From positions 186,001 to 250,000 of the forward strand of contig NZ_JALJCK010000010.1 of NCBI RefSeq assembly GCF_022899355.1: DNA of 64,000 nt. Reading direction: 5' to 3'. The position numbers were made by a program, and so were the translations under genes. Shown here one piece after another: positions 1 to 7,576 of the stretch. The number at the start of each line of letters is the position of its first letter. Within the stretch, counting starts at the first letter, position 1. A model generated the notes under the pieces. That model did not search any database. It saw only the letters and a list, made by a program, of their open reading frames with translations, and was not told where the DNA came from. The DNA is from Shinella yambaruensis (GTDB taxonomy: Bacteria > Pseudomonadota > Alphaproteobacteria > Rhizobiales > Rhizobiaceae).

Positions 1-342
1 GATGGCCGCGATGCCCTCAGCGGCGATCGGCATCTCGCGCGACATGGCGAGGATCGACCGGCGGACGTTGGCCATCTGCTCATCGTTCGCGTCCAGCACC
101 TTGCGCACGTCTGCGAAGGCTTCCTCGAACTTGATCGCCGCACCGGCCGTGCTGCTGATGCCCTTCGTGACGCCAAGATACGCGCCGCCGAACGCCAGCA
201 CCTGCCCCATGACGCCGCGCAGCGGAGCCATGGCAGCGGTCTGCTGACGCTGAAAGCCGGCAAGCACGCCCTGGATGCGGCGCGCGGGGCCGGTCACGCC
301 GTCGAGGAGGTCTAGGCGTAGGGTGCTTTTTAGTATCGACAA
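1..342 (-). CDS. Phage tail tape-measure protein, N-terminal part (runs off the left edge)
   Basis: Only the first 114 codons are present; the gene continues beyond position 1. The translation has a Gly/Ala-rich hydrophobic stretch, then a segment reading FEEAFADVRKVLDAN and, later, ILAMSREMPIAAEGIAAI, which is the typical start of TP901-type tape-measure proteins that set tail length and act in DNA injection. The best start is TTG at 342, preceded by a purine-rich AAGGGGGG 7 bases upstream; no ATG precedes the conserved part. It follows the tail assembly chaperone gene by 13 bases, the normal order in tailed phages. The family call is from motif recognition; the C-terminal part cannot be seen. 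Confidence 0.8.
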   Translation of the reverse strand, partial: MSILKSTLRLDLLDGVTGPARRIQGVLAGFQRQQTAAMAPLRGVMGQVLAFGGAYLGVTKGISSTAGAAIKFEEAFADVRKVLDANDEQMANVRRSILAMSREMPIAAEGIAAI

Positions 343-355
343 TGCAAGCCCCCCC

Positions 356-622
356 TTAACCCGGGAGGCGATCGGCGATCTTCTGCGCGTCGTCACCGAG
401 GCCACCAAGGAGTTGGCCGACATCGTCGATTTCGAGCGACGATATAACGGCCTGCGGTACATCGGCCAGGCGGGCGAGCAGGATTTTCATTGCCTCGATC
501 TCGTTCTTGGCGCCGAAAAGACTTTCGAGGTCGCCGAAGCGAAGGGCTCGAATATGGAGAATTTCATAGGTCGTGCCGTCGACCGTGACGGGTACGGAGA
601 GTTTGAACTGCTTGCTGGCCAT
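356..622 (-). CDS. Phage tail assembly chaperone (Mu gp41 / P2 gpE-like family)
   Basis: This 88-residue protein starts MASKQFKLSVPVTVDG and carries the pattern of the 'phage tail assembly chaperone E, 41 or 14' family: a short beta-rich N-terminus, a central ILHIRALRFGDLESL segment and an acidic helical C-terminus. Such proteins coat the tape measure during tail assembly. The start is supported by AGGAGC 6 bases before ATG. It lies directly upstream of the tape-measure gene. In P2-like phages the equivalent gene makes a longer product by a -1 frameshift. Here the TAA stop precedes the G-run, so I see no slippery heptamer that would read through. Confidence 0.75.
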   Translation of the reverse strand: MASKQFKLSVPVTVDGTTYEILHIRALRFGDLESLFGAKNEIEAMKILLARLADVPQAVISSLEIDDVGQLLGGLGDDAQKIADRLPG

Positions 623-633
623 GATGTGCTCCT

Positions 634-661
634 AAAGAAAAGCCCGGCGCATGGGCCGGGC
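634..661 (-). terminator. Rho-independent terminator before the tail genes
   Basis: On the minus strand the arms GCCCGGC (655-661) and GCCGGGC (642-648) pair around a 6-base loop and are followed by TTTTCTTT. It lies just upstream of the chaperone gene, so it would stop transcripts from the 741-2778 genes and implies that the tail genes need read-through, antitermination or a nearby promoter. Confidence 0.75.
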
Positions 662-740
662 GATGTTGGTGAGATGGTGGTGTTTGTGGTGGAGGTGTCC
701 GCAGAGGTAACAAATGCGGACACCAGAGTGTCCGCGACTG

Positions 741-947
741 TTACCGGTCTCTGGCCAGCTTCAGAACGCCGAAGTGACCCAGATGCAGCTTGTCGGTTGC
801 GGCAACGTCGACAACCCCATGCTGGTTAAGCACAAGTAATCCTTTAGCTTTCCAGACGGTGACGGTCTTGCGGCTTACACCTCGATATCGAGCGTAAGCA
901 CTCTGCTTACAGAACGCAGGCGGTGGATTCTGGATTGGTGTCCGCAT
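741..947 (-). CDS. Small helix-turn-helix phage protein
   Basis: The product has 68 residues. The segment SAYARYRGVSRKTVTVWKA (about 16-34) reads as a helix-turn-helix of the type found in AlpA/MerR-like regulators and in Nu1-like terminase small subunits, followed by a beta-wing-like stretch (GLLVLNQHGVVDV). The ATG at 947 has AAGGGGG 6 bases upstream. It probably binds DNA as a late regulator or packaging adaptor; sequence alone does not decide. It is the last gene before the terminator at 634-661. Confidence 0.6.
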   Translation of the reverse strand: MRTPIQNPPPAFCKQSAYARYRGVSRKTVTVWKAKGLLVLNQHGVVDVAATDKLHLGHFGVLKLARDR

Positions 948-1042
948 GTGTTACCCCCTTCCGTGCGTTTTTAAAGTTCGAGAATTCGGGGCTGTGTGAC
1001 CGCTTGGCGGTCAGGACGGGATAGGGTTCCTGACCGAGGGGG

Positions 1043-1468
1043 CTACCGGCCGCCCCTGGCGTTCATTTCGGCGATGACCTTGCCCCAGCCTGACAGCTCA
1101 GCGGGCTTGTCTTCCGCGGCTGTGGAGCCGTTCCGCTTGTTGAACTCCGACACCACCTTGCCCCAACCATGGTCCAATCGGTTGGGGTCCTTCGTCTTGG
1201 TGCCGTTGGCACGAGCAACAACCCGTGCCCAAGAGACCTTCGTCTCAGCCGCCTCCGCAGCCTCCCGCTCAGCACGGCGCCTGGCCGCCTCTTTGACGAG
1301 GACGTCATTGCGCGCCGTGACTGGTGCTGATGCCGGCACCGACGCAACCGGGGCAGTGTGCCGTTCCGGCGGCACGTAGCCGTAGCGGGTCGCTGCGATC
1401 GCAATGTTGCGCTGTGCCATCGCGACGGCGGCGGCGGCGATCATCTCCCTTCGACGGTCATCAGACAT
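1043..1468 (-). CDS. Unknown phage protein with three Trp-centred repeats
   Basis: The start chosen is the ATG at 1468 (MSDDRRREMI...), which has GAGGGAG 7 bases upstream and overlaps the end of the upstream gene by 8 bases, indicating translational coupling. The 141-residue product has an Ala-rich N-terminus, an Arg/Glu-rich helix (about 58-75) and a C-terminal half with three degenerate repeats: VSWARVVARANG (Trp80), HGWGKVVSEFNKRNG (Trp102) and SGWGKVIAEMNARGG (Trp128). I do not recognise a family. The repeats suggest helices with an exposed aromatic used for binding a partner. Function unknown. Confidence 0.6.
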   Translation of the reverse strand: MSDDRRREMIAAAAVAMAQRNIAIAATRYGYVPPERHTAPVASVPASAPVTARNDVLVKEAARRRAEREAAEAAETKVSWARVVARANGTKTKDPNRLDHGWGKVVSEFNKRNGSTAAEDKPAELSGWGKVIAEMNARGGR

Positions 1469-2393
1469 TGCTGGTCTCCCTCGGGGCGAGCGAGTACTCA
1501 AATTCAGCAACCCGCTCTGGCCGCTTCGGCGCCGGCTTCAACTCGGAGGCGGCCTGATTGGCAGCATCTCGCTGATCGTTCGCCGGTTTCCAGAACGGTG
1601 TCGCAGCCGCGTCGAGCGGAGGCAGGACAATCTCGGTCGCCAGCGGTCCAACTCTGTAACCGCCAAAATCCGGGAGAACTTTCCTGCGGCGGAAACGCTT
1701 ACGTACAACCTCGAGTGGCCCGTGTTCCGTTTGCGCGGTGCCATAAAGCAGCGGGTTTTCATCGCTTTCTGAGCGGTCGCGCATCATGCCCCGGCGCCCC
1801 TTCGCATGGGCGCGCACGGTGCGCTGATACTCATCCTGGATGGGCGATGCGCTGTCGATCGTCGCCCACATTTCGACCACGTCTTCGGAAATGACTTCAC
1901 GATAAAGTCGATGCTGGGACCGGGAATACTCGGGTTCCAGAAGCGCTGGCGCACCTTCCGGCCTGTGCTCGTTGGCGGATTGCACTGCGAGCGACGCTGC
2001 AGCGACTTCGGCAAGCAGTTCGCGGATGGCTAGTGCGGCCTTGGGGTATTCTCGACGAAGACGTTTTTCGGCCGCTTCTGATGCGGCCTTTGCTTCATCG
2101 TACCGCCGCTGGCGCTGATCGGCAGCTTCAGATTCGAGGGCGGCTTCGTGCTCGCGCGTCAGTCGCTCCAAGCGAGCACGCGCGGTGTCTACGTCAATTT
2201 GCGCTTCGACCTTCGCATCCAGGAAACCGCGCAAGGACTTCTTATCGGCGGTCAGCAGGTTGGCATCGTATTGCTCTACTGCAGCAGCGACGGCCGCTTC
2301 GGCCTGGGCGAGTTCGGTCTTGGCCTTTTCGATGGCGGCGGCGAGATCGGCGGACGATTGTTTGCCCATAAGTTTGTTCAGGATTTTACCCAA
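1461..2393 (-). CDS. Unknown coiled-coil phage protein
   Basis: The 310-residue product starts at a TTG (2393) with AAGGA 8 bases upstream and overlaps the preceding gene by 8 bases; no ATG has a comparable ribosome site. Residues about 10-150 are rich in Ala, Glu, Lys and Arg with heptad-like spacing (for example AAIEKAKTELAQAEAAVAAA), so a long coiled coil is likely. The second half is mixed and includes a basic RKRFRRRKV segment near residue 235. No enzyme motif is seen. Its place in a coupled operon of small phage genes upstream of the tail cluster suggests a structural or regulatory phage role. Confidence 0.6.
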   Translation of the reverse strand: MGKILNKLMGKQSSADLAAAIEKAKTELAQAEAAVAAAVEQYDANLLTADKKSLRGFLDAKVEAQIDVDTARARLERLTREHEAALESEAADQRQRRYDEAKAASEAAEKRLRREYPKAALAIRELLAEVAAASLAVQSANEHRPEGAPALLEPEYSRSQHRLYREVISEDVVEMWATIDSASPIQDEYQRTVRAHAKGRRGMMRDRSESDENPLLYGTAQTEHGPLEVVRKRFRRRKVLPDFGGYRVGPLATEIVLPPLDAAATPFWKPANDQRDAANQAASELKPAPKRPERVAEFEYSLAPRETSNV

Positions 2394-2778
2394 TTTCGAG
2401 TTCCTTCAGTTCGGTTTCAACGTCGCGCCAGATGTTTGCGGCATGCAGCACGATTCCGGCGGCGTCGGTTTCCCTGACGGTGAGGAGTGCACCCGGTTGA
2501 GGCACGACCGGCTCGGGGTCGTATGTGGCGGCGATGATGGTGGAGATGGCATCCGCGTTGACCGGCACGCCGGCTCGGTGAAGGGCGACCAGAAGGGCGA
2601 TGACGTATGTCTCGTGCTGGCTGAATACACGGCGATGCCCGCGTTTTTCACCAAACGGGACGATCATCTTTGCGATGGCCAGCCAATTGCCAAGGCTAGC
2701 GGAATTGACGTCAAGGACGCGGCAGATGTCGGAGAATTCAAAGACACGATCGTGGTAGTGCGGCGAGGCACGCGGCAT
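2386..2778 (-). CDS. MerR-like helix-turn-helix phage protein
   Basis: The start is the ATG at 2778, with AAAGGA about 8 bases upstream; an upstream in-frame ATG at 2826 lies in the terminator region and lacks a ribosome site. The N-terminal segment VFEFSDICRVLDVNSASLGNW followed by RRVFSQHETYVIALLVAL resembles the DNA-binding half of MerR-type regulators, where the phrase 'FS..E...I..L' closes the winged helix. The rest is an alpha-helical region without a known ligand domain. It is first in the operon 2778 to 741 and may regulate it. The exact family is uncertain. Confidence 0.6.
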   Translation of the reverse strand: MPRASPHYHDRVFEFSDICRVLDVNSASLGNWLAIAKMIVPFGEKRGHRRVFSQHETYVIALLVALHRAGVPVNADAISTIIAATYDPEPVVPQPGALLTVRETDAAGIVLHAANIWRDVETELKELEIG

Positions 2779-2826
2779 CTCTCGGTTCCTTTCAGCTATT
2801 AGATTTAATGGGTTTTGAGAAGGCAC

Positions 2827-2855
2827 AAAAAAAGCCGCCCCCTCGCGGGGACGAC
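2827..2855 (-). terminator. Rho-independent terminator
   Basis: On the minus strand a 9-base stem with two G-T pairs (GTCGTCCCC with GGGGGCGGC, loop GCGA) is followed by seven T residues. It separates the 3026-4288 gene from the operon that starts at 2778, and is the second of two tandem terminators. Confidence 0.8.
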
Positions 2856-2935
2856 TTTTGGAAACTTGCCCGCGTCGCTATACAGCGCCGGCGGGCTGAT
2901 CGCGCCGAGGGATGAAGGCAACGGCGGCGATTTCA

Positions 2936-2963
2936 GAATAGAAAAGCCCCGTGCGAGACGGGG
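2936..2963 (-). terminator. Rho-independent terminator of the 420-residue gene
   Basis: On the minus strand CCCCGT (2958-2963) pairs with ACGGGG (2947-2952) over a CTCGC loop, followed by CTTTTCTA. It lies 60 bases past the stop of the 3026-4288 gene. The 80 bases between this and the next terminator (2856-2935) hold no ORF with a ribosome site. Confidence 0.7.
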
Positions 2964-3025
2964 TCAAGTTGGGACATCGGAGAACGCCCTATATCTAAGG
3001 GGGCTGAAAAACTCTCGAGTTGGTA

Positions 3026-4288
3026 TCAAGCGGCGATTTTTTCTGAAATTTTTTTCAGCGTCCGCTCCACTATCTTCCGGCCTTCATGCGATGCGGAGGA
3101 CTCCGGATGCTCGAAACGCATGCCGATGGACCGGAAACTCGCGTCATCAAGGACTGCATCAAGCACTTCCAGGTCCACCTCGTCGATACCTGCGGCAGCC
3201 AGTTTCTCGGCGCGGTCCATTTCGGTCAGCACCTCATGTAATCCAGCGCTTGCCCCGCCCACGCCCTTCATTTCAGAAATTCCGGCGAGACGGCCGTAAT
3301 CCGCGGCCACGCCATCGGGCAGCCGTTTCACGGGAGGCATGACTTTCGTGTTTGTGATTGCCCTGGCGAGGACGTTATCATTGGCCACGGCCCGCGCCGT
3401 CCGTGGGGGCGGGGCGAGCGACCGTGGAGCTTCCGGGGACTGTGCCGACAAATAGGTGCCGGCCGACTTTAGCCGCATGTACGACCTGTCCTCTGCCGGC
3501 TGTGCTTGGACGTGCTTCGCAGTTTCCGACTTCTCATTGTAGACCAACCCGAGCGGGTCGGCCGTGTAAGCAGGGCGGCGCTTTCGCCCCTTGTAGTCGC
3601 CGTATGCTACAAGCTCCCCATTGCGGAAGATGAGGCCGGTCAGCTTGCCCCGCCAGTTGGTTGAGCCGAGTAGCACATTGCCTTCAATGAACGAGAAGCC
3701 CCCGTTGCTCACCCCGTCCTCGTAAGCGGCAAGGAGCATCGGCACGGATGGCGTGATGGAGCCCTGGTTATGAACGCGTTCCGCGCCGGTCCCGTTGTTC
3801 ACGTCCTCGTCTTCGCCACCGGCGGGCCGATTGTCATTGACGGCCGTGACGGGTGGGCGGAGGAGTTCCTTGACGAGGCGCAAGGGCAGGATGAGAGGCG
3901 ACTTCTCTTCCACCATCCAACGCTCAATTCTGGTCGCGTGCTGGCCGTGCCTGTCTGCCGTCCCGGCAGCGTCCCGTTCGGCTAACCAGCCAAGGGTCGG
4001 ACCATCATTAGGAAGCCGGACGGTAACGCCAGGCAGGCAGGCCGTGATGCGCGAACCTATCCACTCCTTCGAACCGAGGCGAGGTGCAGAACGGGAGGGG
4101 CGAATGCGCTTCGGCGCATAATCCTTCCATTGTATGTGCGCGGGCTTGGGTGGCACGAGCCAGCCGCGGGAGTCATAGCTTTCGCGACCTGCATCATGCT
4201 GGCCGCTCGCGCCCCACTCTCGGATGGTGGCGACAGAGGTGTAGAGCCGGTGCCCGTCGGGCACGGCTTTGCTGCGGATAAAGGTCAT
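3026..4288 (-). CDS. Unknown phage protein, 420 residues
   Basis: I do not recognise this protein. It begins MTFIRSKAVPDGHRLYTSV, has a basic region (about residues 60-75), an acidic low-complexity patch (GGEDEDVNNG, about 155-165), a Gly/beta-rich middle (about 190-240: SFIEGNVLLGSTNWRGKLTG) and a helical C-terminus ending in Lys/Glu-rich sequence. It has its own strong promoter and two terminators, so it is a monocistronic unit. A good promoter overlapped by a palindromic operator suggests that it is expressed and regulated in the lysogen. Whether it is a regulator, an exclusion function or an accessory gene cannot be told. Confidence 0.6.
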   Translation of the reverse strand: MTFIRSKAVPDGHRLYTSVATIREWGASGQHDAGRESYDSRGWLVPPKPAHIQWKDYAPKRIRPSRSAPRLGSKEWIGSRITACLPGVTVRLPNDGPTLGWLAERDAAGTADRHGQHATRIERWMVEEKSPLILPLRLVKELLRPPVTAVNDNRPAGGEDEDVNNGTGAERVHNQGSITPSVPMLLAAYEDGVSNGGFSFIEGNVLLGSTNWRGKLTGLIFRNGELVAYGDYKGRKRRPAYTADPLGLVYNEKSETAKHVQAQPAEDRSYMRLKSAGTYLSAQSPEAPRSLAPPPRTARAVANDNVLARAITNTKVMPPVKRLPDGVAADYGRLAGISEMKGVGGASAGLHEVLTEMDRAEKLAAAGIDEVDLEVLDAVLDDASFRSIGMRFEHPESSASHEGRKIVERTLKKISEKIAA

Positions 4289-4347
4289 GAGTTTCCCGAT
4301 GTCTGGAAGAATATGGCGCCGCCGGTTCCCGGTCTTTGCGCAAGCGG

Positions 4348-4370
4348 AATCGGCGCGTTCAACGCCGATT
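4348..4370. promoter_or_regulatory. Inverted repeat at the start of the leftward transcript
   Basis: AATCGGCG (4348-4355) and CGCCGATT (4363-4370) form a perfect 8-base inverted repeat with a 7-base loop. It covers the expected start point of the leftward promoter at 4375-4403, so it is either an operator or a 5' stem-loop of the mRNA of the 3026-4288 gene. Confidence 0.5.
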
Positions 4371-4374
4371 GTGA

Positions 4375-4403
4375 ATAATAGATCTTTTTGACAAATTTGT
4401 CAA
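4375..4403 (-). promoter_or_regulatory. Strong sigma-70-type promoter for the leftward gene
   Basis: On the minus strand TTGACA (4398-4403) and TATTAT (4375-4380) are separated by exactly 17 bases, a near-consensus housekeeping promoter. Transcription would start near 4368 and leave about 80 bases of leader before the ATG at 4288. The -35 hexamer lies inside the palindrome at 4388-4403, so a dimer bound there would block RNA polymerase. Confidence 0.75.
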
Positions 4404-4422
4404 GCTTTTTCTATTGACAAAT
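4388..4422. promoter_or_regulatory. Palindromic operator with an additional half-site
   Basis: TTGACAAA and its exact complement TTTGTCAA form a perfect 16-base palindrome at 4388-4403. The first nine bases recur at 4414-4422 as TTGACAAAT, 26 bases (about 2.5 helical turns) downstream. The site lies between the leftward gene 3026-4288 and the rightward genes at 4506 and 4804, the position expected for a phage control region. Confidence 0.7.
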
Positions 4423-4505
4423 CAGAGAAAGTGTGAATGCGCTCATCGAACATTCGCCGTGGAACCAAAATCACAACAAGACGTTTGTGGCCGCGGAGGT
4501 GCCCC

Positions 4506-4736
4506 ATGGACAACAGAGAAGACAGAATCCGACGCCGCGCTCACGAACTCTGGCAGGCTGCAGGGTCTCCCCGCGGAGACGGTGCTGAATTCTGGCTTCA
4601 AGCCGAAGCCGAGATCGCCCAGACCGATCCAGTTCTTGAAGAGGACGCCCCGGATGCTGCTGCGCGTCGCGAAATCGAGCGCGAGAAGCCGGAGTCGGTG
4701 ATGAAGGTGGAAGGGCGGAACAAGCGGTCGCCATGA
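4506..4736 (+). CDS. DUF2934 family protein
   Basis: The start is the ATG at 4506 with GGAGG 6 bases upstream; an upstream in-frame ATG at 4437 lacks a site. The 76-residue product contains the DUF2934 signature in residues 1-35: REDRIRRRAHELWQAAGSP followed by GDGAEFWLQAEAEI. DUF2934 proteins are small and common in rhizobia and their phages; their function is unknown. The rest is acidic, then Lys/Arg-rich. It is one of two forward genes in an otherwise leftward region, which suggests expression from the palindromic control region at 4388-4422. Confidence 0.75.
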   Translation: MDNREDRIRRRAHELWQAAGSPRGDGAEFWLQAEAEIAQTDPVLEEDAPDAAARREIEREKPESVMKVEGRNKRSP

Positions 4737-4751
4737 GCGGGGAAAGCAGCC

Positions 4752-4790
4752 TTGTGGATTAATAGCGCACTACCTATATTGCGATGCAAT
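4752..4790 (+). promoter_or_regulatory. Promoter and operator of the small Cro-like gene
   Basis: TTGTGG (4752-4757) and TATATT (4775-4780) are separated by 17 bases. The inverted repeat ATTGC-GAT-GCAAT at 4778-4790 covers the -10 box and start point. A ribosome site AAAGGAG follows at 4791-4797. The layout fits an autoregulated small DNA-binding protein. Confidence 0.65.
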
Positions 4791-4803
4791 AAAGGAGTGT
4801 CTC

Positions 4804-4986
4804 ATGAACATTGCACCGCAAAATCCGATCGCGGATCTCCGAAAAGCTACGGGCTACGGAACCGAGCAGTTATCCCTCATCAGCGGCTTGACCCCCCTCG
4901 AAATTATGAAGCTTGAAAGTGGCGAGCTTGTCGATCCGGCAAAGATTGCTCGGCTCTTTGCGGCGGCGGGGATGAAGCGGGTGTAG
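4804..4986 (+). CDS. Small Cro-like (XRE-type) DNA-binding protein
   Basis: This 60-residue protein reads IADLRKATGYGTEQLSLISG followed by LTPLEIMKLESGELVDPAKI, which matches the spacing of helices 1-4 of an XRE/Cro helix-turn-helix: recognition helix region near LTPLEIMKLESGE and a closing helix ARLFAAAGM. The gene has a complete set of signals: promoter with 17-base spacer, inverted repeat over the -10 box, AAAGGAG and a 6-base gap to ATG. It faces the replication gene across a palindrome-rich gap. It is shorter than usual Cro proteins and its assignment rests on pattern only. Confidence 0.6.
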   Translation: MNIAPQNPIADLRKATGYGTEQLSLISGLTPLEIMKLESGELVDPAKIARLFAAAGMKRV

Positions 4987-5269
4987 GGCCAGGAGGTTTT
5001 TCGGTTTCTCGTTGACGACCCTAGAAACCCCCTAGAGGGGGGTACAGGGGGTTTTCATCTCGCTAACGAACAACCGAACAACTATATATATAACTACTAT
5101 ATATATGATATTATTGGATTTTTCATCGCTCGGTTGTTCGTTTTTCGGCCGCCGAACAACCGGTTTCTCGTTAACGAGAAACCCCCTTTTTATTGACGTT
5201 CACGTCAAAATTTATGGGGTTGTTCGTCAACGAAAAACCGTTGTTCGTCATGGCGAAATGACGAGAAAC
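4987..5269. other. Iteron/palindrome-rich segment, possible replication origin
   Basis: This gap between two convergent genes has no ORF with coding character but is dense in signals. The octamer GTTGTTCG or its complement occurs about six times (5067-5074, 5075-5082 region, 5131-5140, 5153-5162, 5218-5226, 5238-5247). CGGTTGTTCG (5131-5140) and its complement (5153-5162) form a 10-base inverted repeat. GGTTTCTCGTT and its exact complement form a perfect 22-base palindrome at 5162-5183. AAACCCCCT (5025-5033) faces AGGGGGTTT (5046-5054), and TTGACG (5193-5198) faces CGTCAA (5203-5208). A run of almost pure A/T fills 5082-5120. Repeats plus an AT-rich stretch beside a primase gene are the usual parts of an origin. 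A set of terminators is the other possibility. Confidence 0.5.
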
Positions 5270-7576
5270 CTACCTGGCTATGAATGTGAACGTCGGGCGC
5301 CCACCAGCCTTGGCGGGTGCCTTCTGCTCTCCTTTGATACGCCCGGCATCGGCGAGGTCAGACAAGATTTCTTCCCGCTGTCGCTTGTCAATGCCGCGCG
5401 TCCTGTCGGTCAGCTTGCCCAGTGTCATTCCCCTCGCACCCTCGGCTTGGATGAGTTTCAGGACCCGATTGACGTTCCGCTCTCGCTGACTGTCCGCCAC
5501 ATTGAGGCGACTTTCTCGCATCAGCGAAACGCATGACAGCCACGCCACCTGGACGGCCCAGGACATCTGTCGCTCGGTCACTTCCGGGTGGCCCCAGTCA
5601 GTCGCTACGGCAACGATCAGGGCTAGCTTGACGGCATGCTCGACGGCGCGGTTGAGAACCGCCGCATCGCCACCCACTGCCTTTGGCAGCTTCTTCTCGA
5701 TGTCGGCCTTGAACTCGCGTCGCACCCGTTCAGCGCCGGCCGATAGCGGCACCTGCTGTGCGACCCGAGGTTTGTCACCCTTATCCACCGCGGGCACATC
5801 CAGGTTGGCGGCACGCCCCGCCATGGCGAGTGCCTTCGCCTTCTCACGGATCGAACGCGGTATCTCCTTCACATCGCGGTCCGGCACCACAAGAGCGGGC
5901 TTTAAACCGGTGATGTTGAACAGGATCAGGCGCGCCATGAACCCGTCGACCGTCGACAGCGACGACATCGAATTCCAGAAATCATCCTGGGTCGAGGTGC
6001 CGTAGATTCCAAGGTTCGGGTTTTCCAGACGCACCGCTTTCACCTGCGCATAGGCCGCGCCTTCGAAGTAGGTCGATGCCGTGCTGAAGTATTCGAGGAT
6101 ATCGTTCTTGAGCATCGCCTGATGCTGGTTGGCGCGTGGATCCAGCATCTCGCGGAGAGGGCCGCCGATCTCATCGATCATGCAGTTGATCGACGGCTTC
6201 TCCATGAGCGCCGCCCGAAGTCCCGAAGCGGACATAAGCCTGGCAGGGCCAGAGAACGGGTGAAGGTTTTCCGCGGCGATGAGGCGCTTAATCTGCTGGC
6301 GCGCATGGTCCTTGCCATAGCCAGACGGCGCGAGGGCGATGCTGTACACGTTGGTACGAGCGTCACGGTATCCCGCAAAGCGTCGGCCGATGAGCGAGCC
6401 GACAAACGGAATGACGGCCGAAAGTGCGAGCTCTCGAGACGGATGCTCCGCAGACGAAACTATCCAGTCGACAAGCTCCTCAATGAAGCCGCCGGGGCGT
6501 GTTAAGTCGGCCAGGGTTGCGTCGCTGCGAAATAGCTCCTCTTCCTCCCGTCGCCATTCTTCGGAATCATCGTTCGCAGCTTCTGGAGGCGTCAGCAGCG
6601 CACCGAAGCGGACGGCGACGGGCTGGCGGTTCTCCCATCCGATATCGTGAGGATTGATGCCTATCTGTTCGCAGAGCCAGTGCGCAGCGTCCCTCGTCGT
6701 GGGTGCGCCGCCGTAATCCATGACGAGCTGGATCGGAGTGACGGGCCTCTCTTCGCCGAAATCCCGAATGCCGTCAGCATGGATGCTAATGTCCTCCTCA
6801 AGGCCACGGCCAAGATCAGAAGACGATACGCGCCATGCCCCGGTGCCTGTCTCCTTCCTGGCGGAAGGAAACAGGCTGCGGACCCATCGCTCGGGAGCGG
6901 CGAGTGCAGCGGCATTGCAGCGTGTCCAGAACGTCCCGCCGGCGGCGGCGTGGGTGCGCTGTGCCGGTTTGTCTGCCTTTACGGGCTTGCCCGCAGCGGC
7001 GAGGATCGTGGCGGCATCGGCGATATAGGCGTCGATCTGTGCCTCTGTGATTTCCGGCAGGTCGGCAAGCGGAACGGATAGAGGATCACCATTAGACCAT
7101 GTGTACTCGCGACCCGTATCGGCATGTAGGCCGAACGCCACAAACTGCTGGACCTTTCCGAGCACTTCAATCTGGCATTTCTTGCCGCCGACGGTGTATT
7201 CTGGAGTCGTCCGTTTTGACAGCGGCTTGTTGGCGCGAAAGAGGAAGAGTGCTTTCGGCGCCTTCCCAACACGGCAGGGTGCACGATCAGCACCGGGGAT
7301 TTGCATCAACCGGACAATCAGCGTGTCGGCAACGTCGGCGTCCAATGCATCGATGTCGATCGCTGCAAGATTCTCGCAGATGACGCCCGTCGACTTGTGG
7401 TCCGCGTATTTTCGCGCCTGGCCCTCGAGTTGCTCAGCACTGGGGCGAAACGTTGTCCACCCTTTAATTCTCGGGCGCTTGCCCTTCACCGGCACCGGGA
7501 TGTAGCCGTTCGCCAGTAGGGACCGGCGGAGGTCGACGATCGGCCTGAGGTCCGGTTTAGTGGCTGCTGCGGTCAT
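5270..7576 (-). CDS. Phage replication protein: PrimPol domain plus P-loop ATPase (DUF3987-like)
   Basis: The N-terminal 200 residues are a bifunctional primase-polymerase (Prim-Pol) domain: IPVPVKGKRPRIKGW, the catalytic Asp pair in LAAIDIDALD (about residues 70-79) and a third acidic residue in KKCQIEVLGKVQQFVAFG. The second half has a Walker A loop, APSGYGKDHARQ (about 416-427), and a Walker B, CMIDEIGG (about 465-472), in a DUF3987-like helicase or ATPase context. The protein would prime and help initiate phage or island replication. Two starts are possible: ATG 7600 has no ribosome site, while ATG 7576 has GGAG upstream and is preferred; both overlap the preceding gene, so translation is coupled. 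Confidence 0.8.
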   Translation of the reverse strand: MTAAATKPDLRPIVDLRRSLLANGYIPVPVKGKRPRIKGWTTFRPSAEQLEGQARKYADHKSTGVICENLAAIDIDALDADVADTLIVRLMQIPGADRAPCRVGKAPKALFLFRANKPLSKRTTPEYTVGGKKCQIEVLGKVQQFVAFGLHADTGREYTWSNGDPLSVPLADLPEITEAQIDAYIADAATILAAAGKPVKADKPAQRTHAAAGGTFWTRCNAAALAAPERWVRSLFPSARKETGTGAWRVSSSDLGRGLEEDISIHADGIRDFGEERPVTPIQLVMDYGGAPTTRDAAHWLCEQIGINPHDIGWENRQPVAVRFGALLTPPEAANDDSEEWRREEEELFRSDATLADLTRPGGFIEELVDWIVSSAEHPSRELALSAVIPFVGSLIGRRFAGYRDARTNVYSIALAPSGYGKDHARQQIKRLIAAENLHPFSGPARLMSASGLRAALMEKPSINCMIDEIGGPLREMLDPRANQHQAMLKNDILEYFSTASTYFEGAAYAQVKAVRLENPNLGIYGTSTQDDFWNSMSSLSTVDGFMARLILFNITGLKPALVVPDRDVKEIPRSIREKAKALAMAGRAANLDVPAVDKGDKPRVAQQVPLSAGAERVRREFKADIEKKLPKAVGGDAAVLNRAVEHAVKLALIVAVATDWGHPEVTERQMSWAVQVAWLSCVSLMRESRLNVADSQRERNVNRVLKLIQAEGARGMTLGKLTDRTRGIDKRQREEILSDLADAGRIKGEQKAPAKAGGRPTFTFIAR

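Noticed and set aside
336-375. Possible -1 frameshift joining the tail chaperone to a longer product
   Set aside because: The run of seven G on the minus strand lies after the TAA stop of the chaperone frame, so ribosomes would terminate first.
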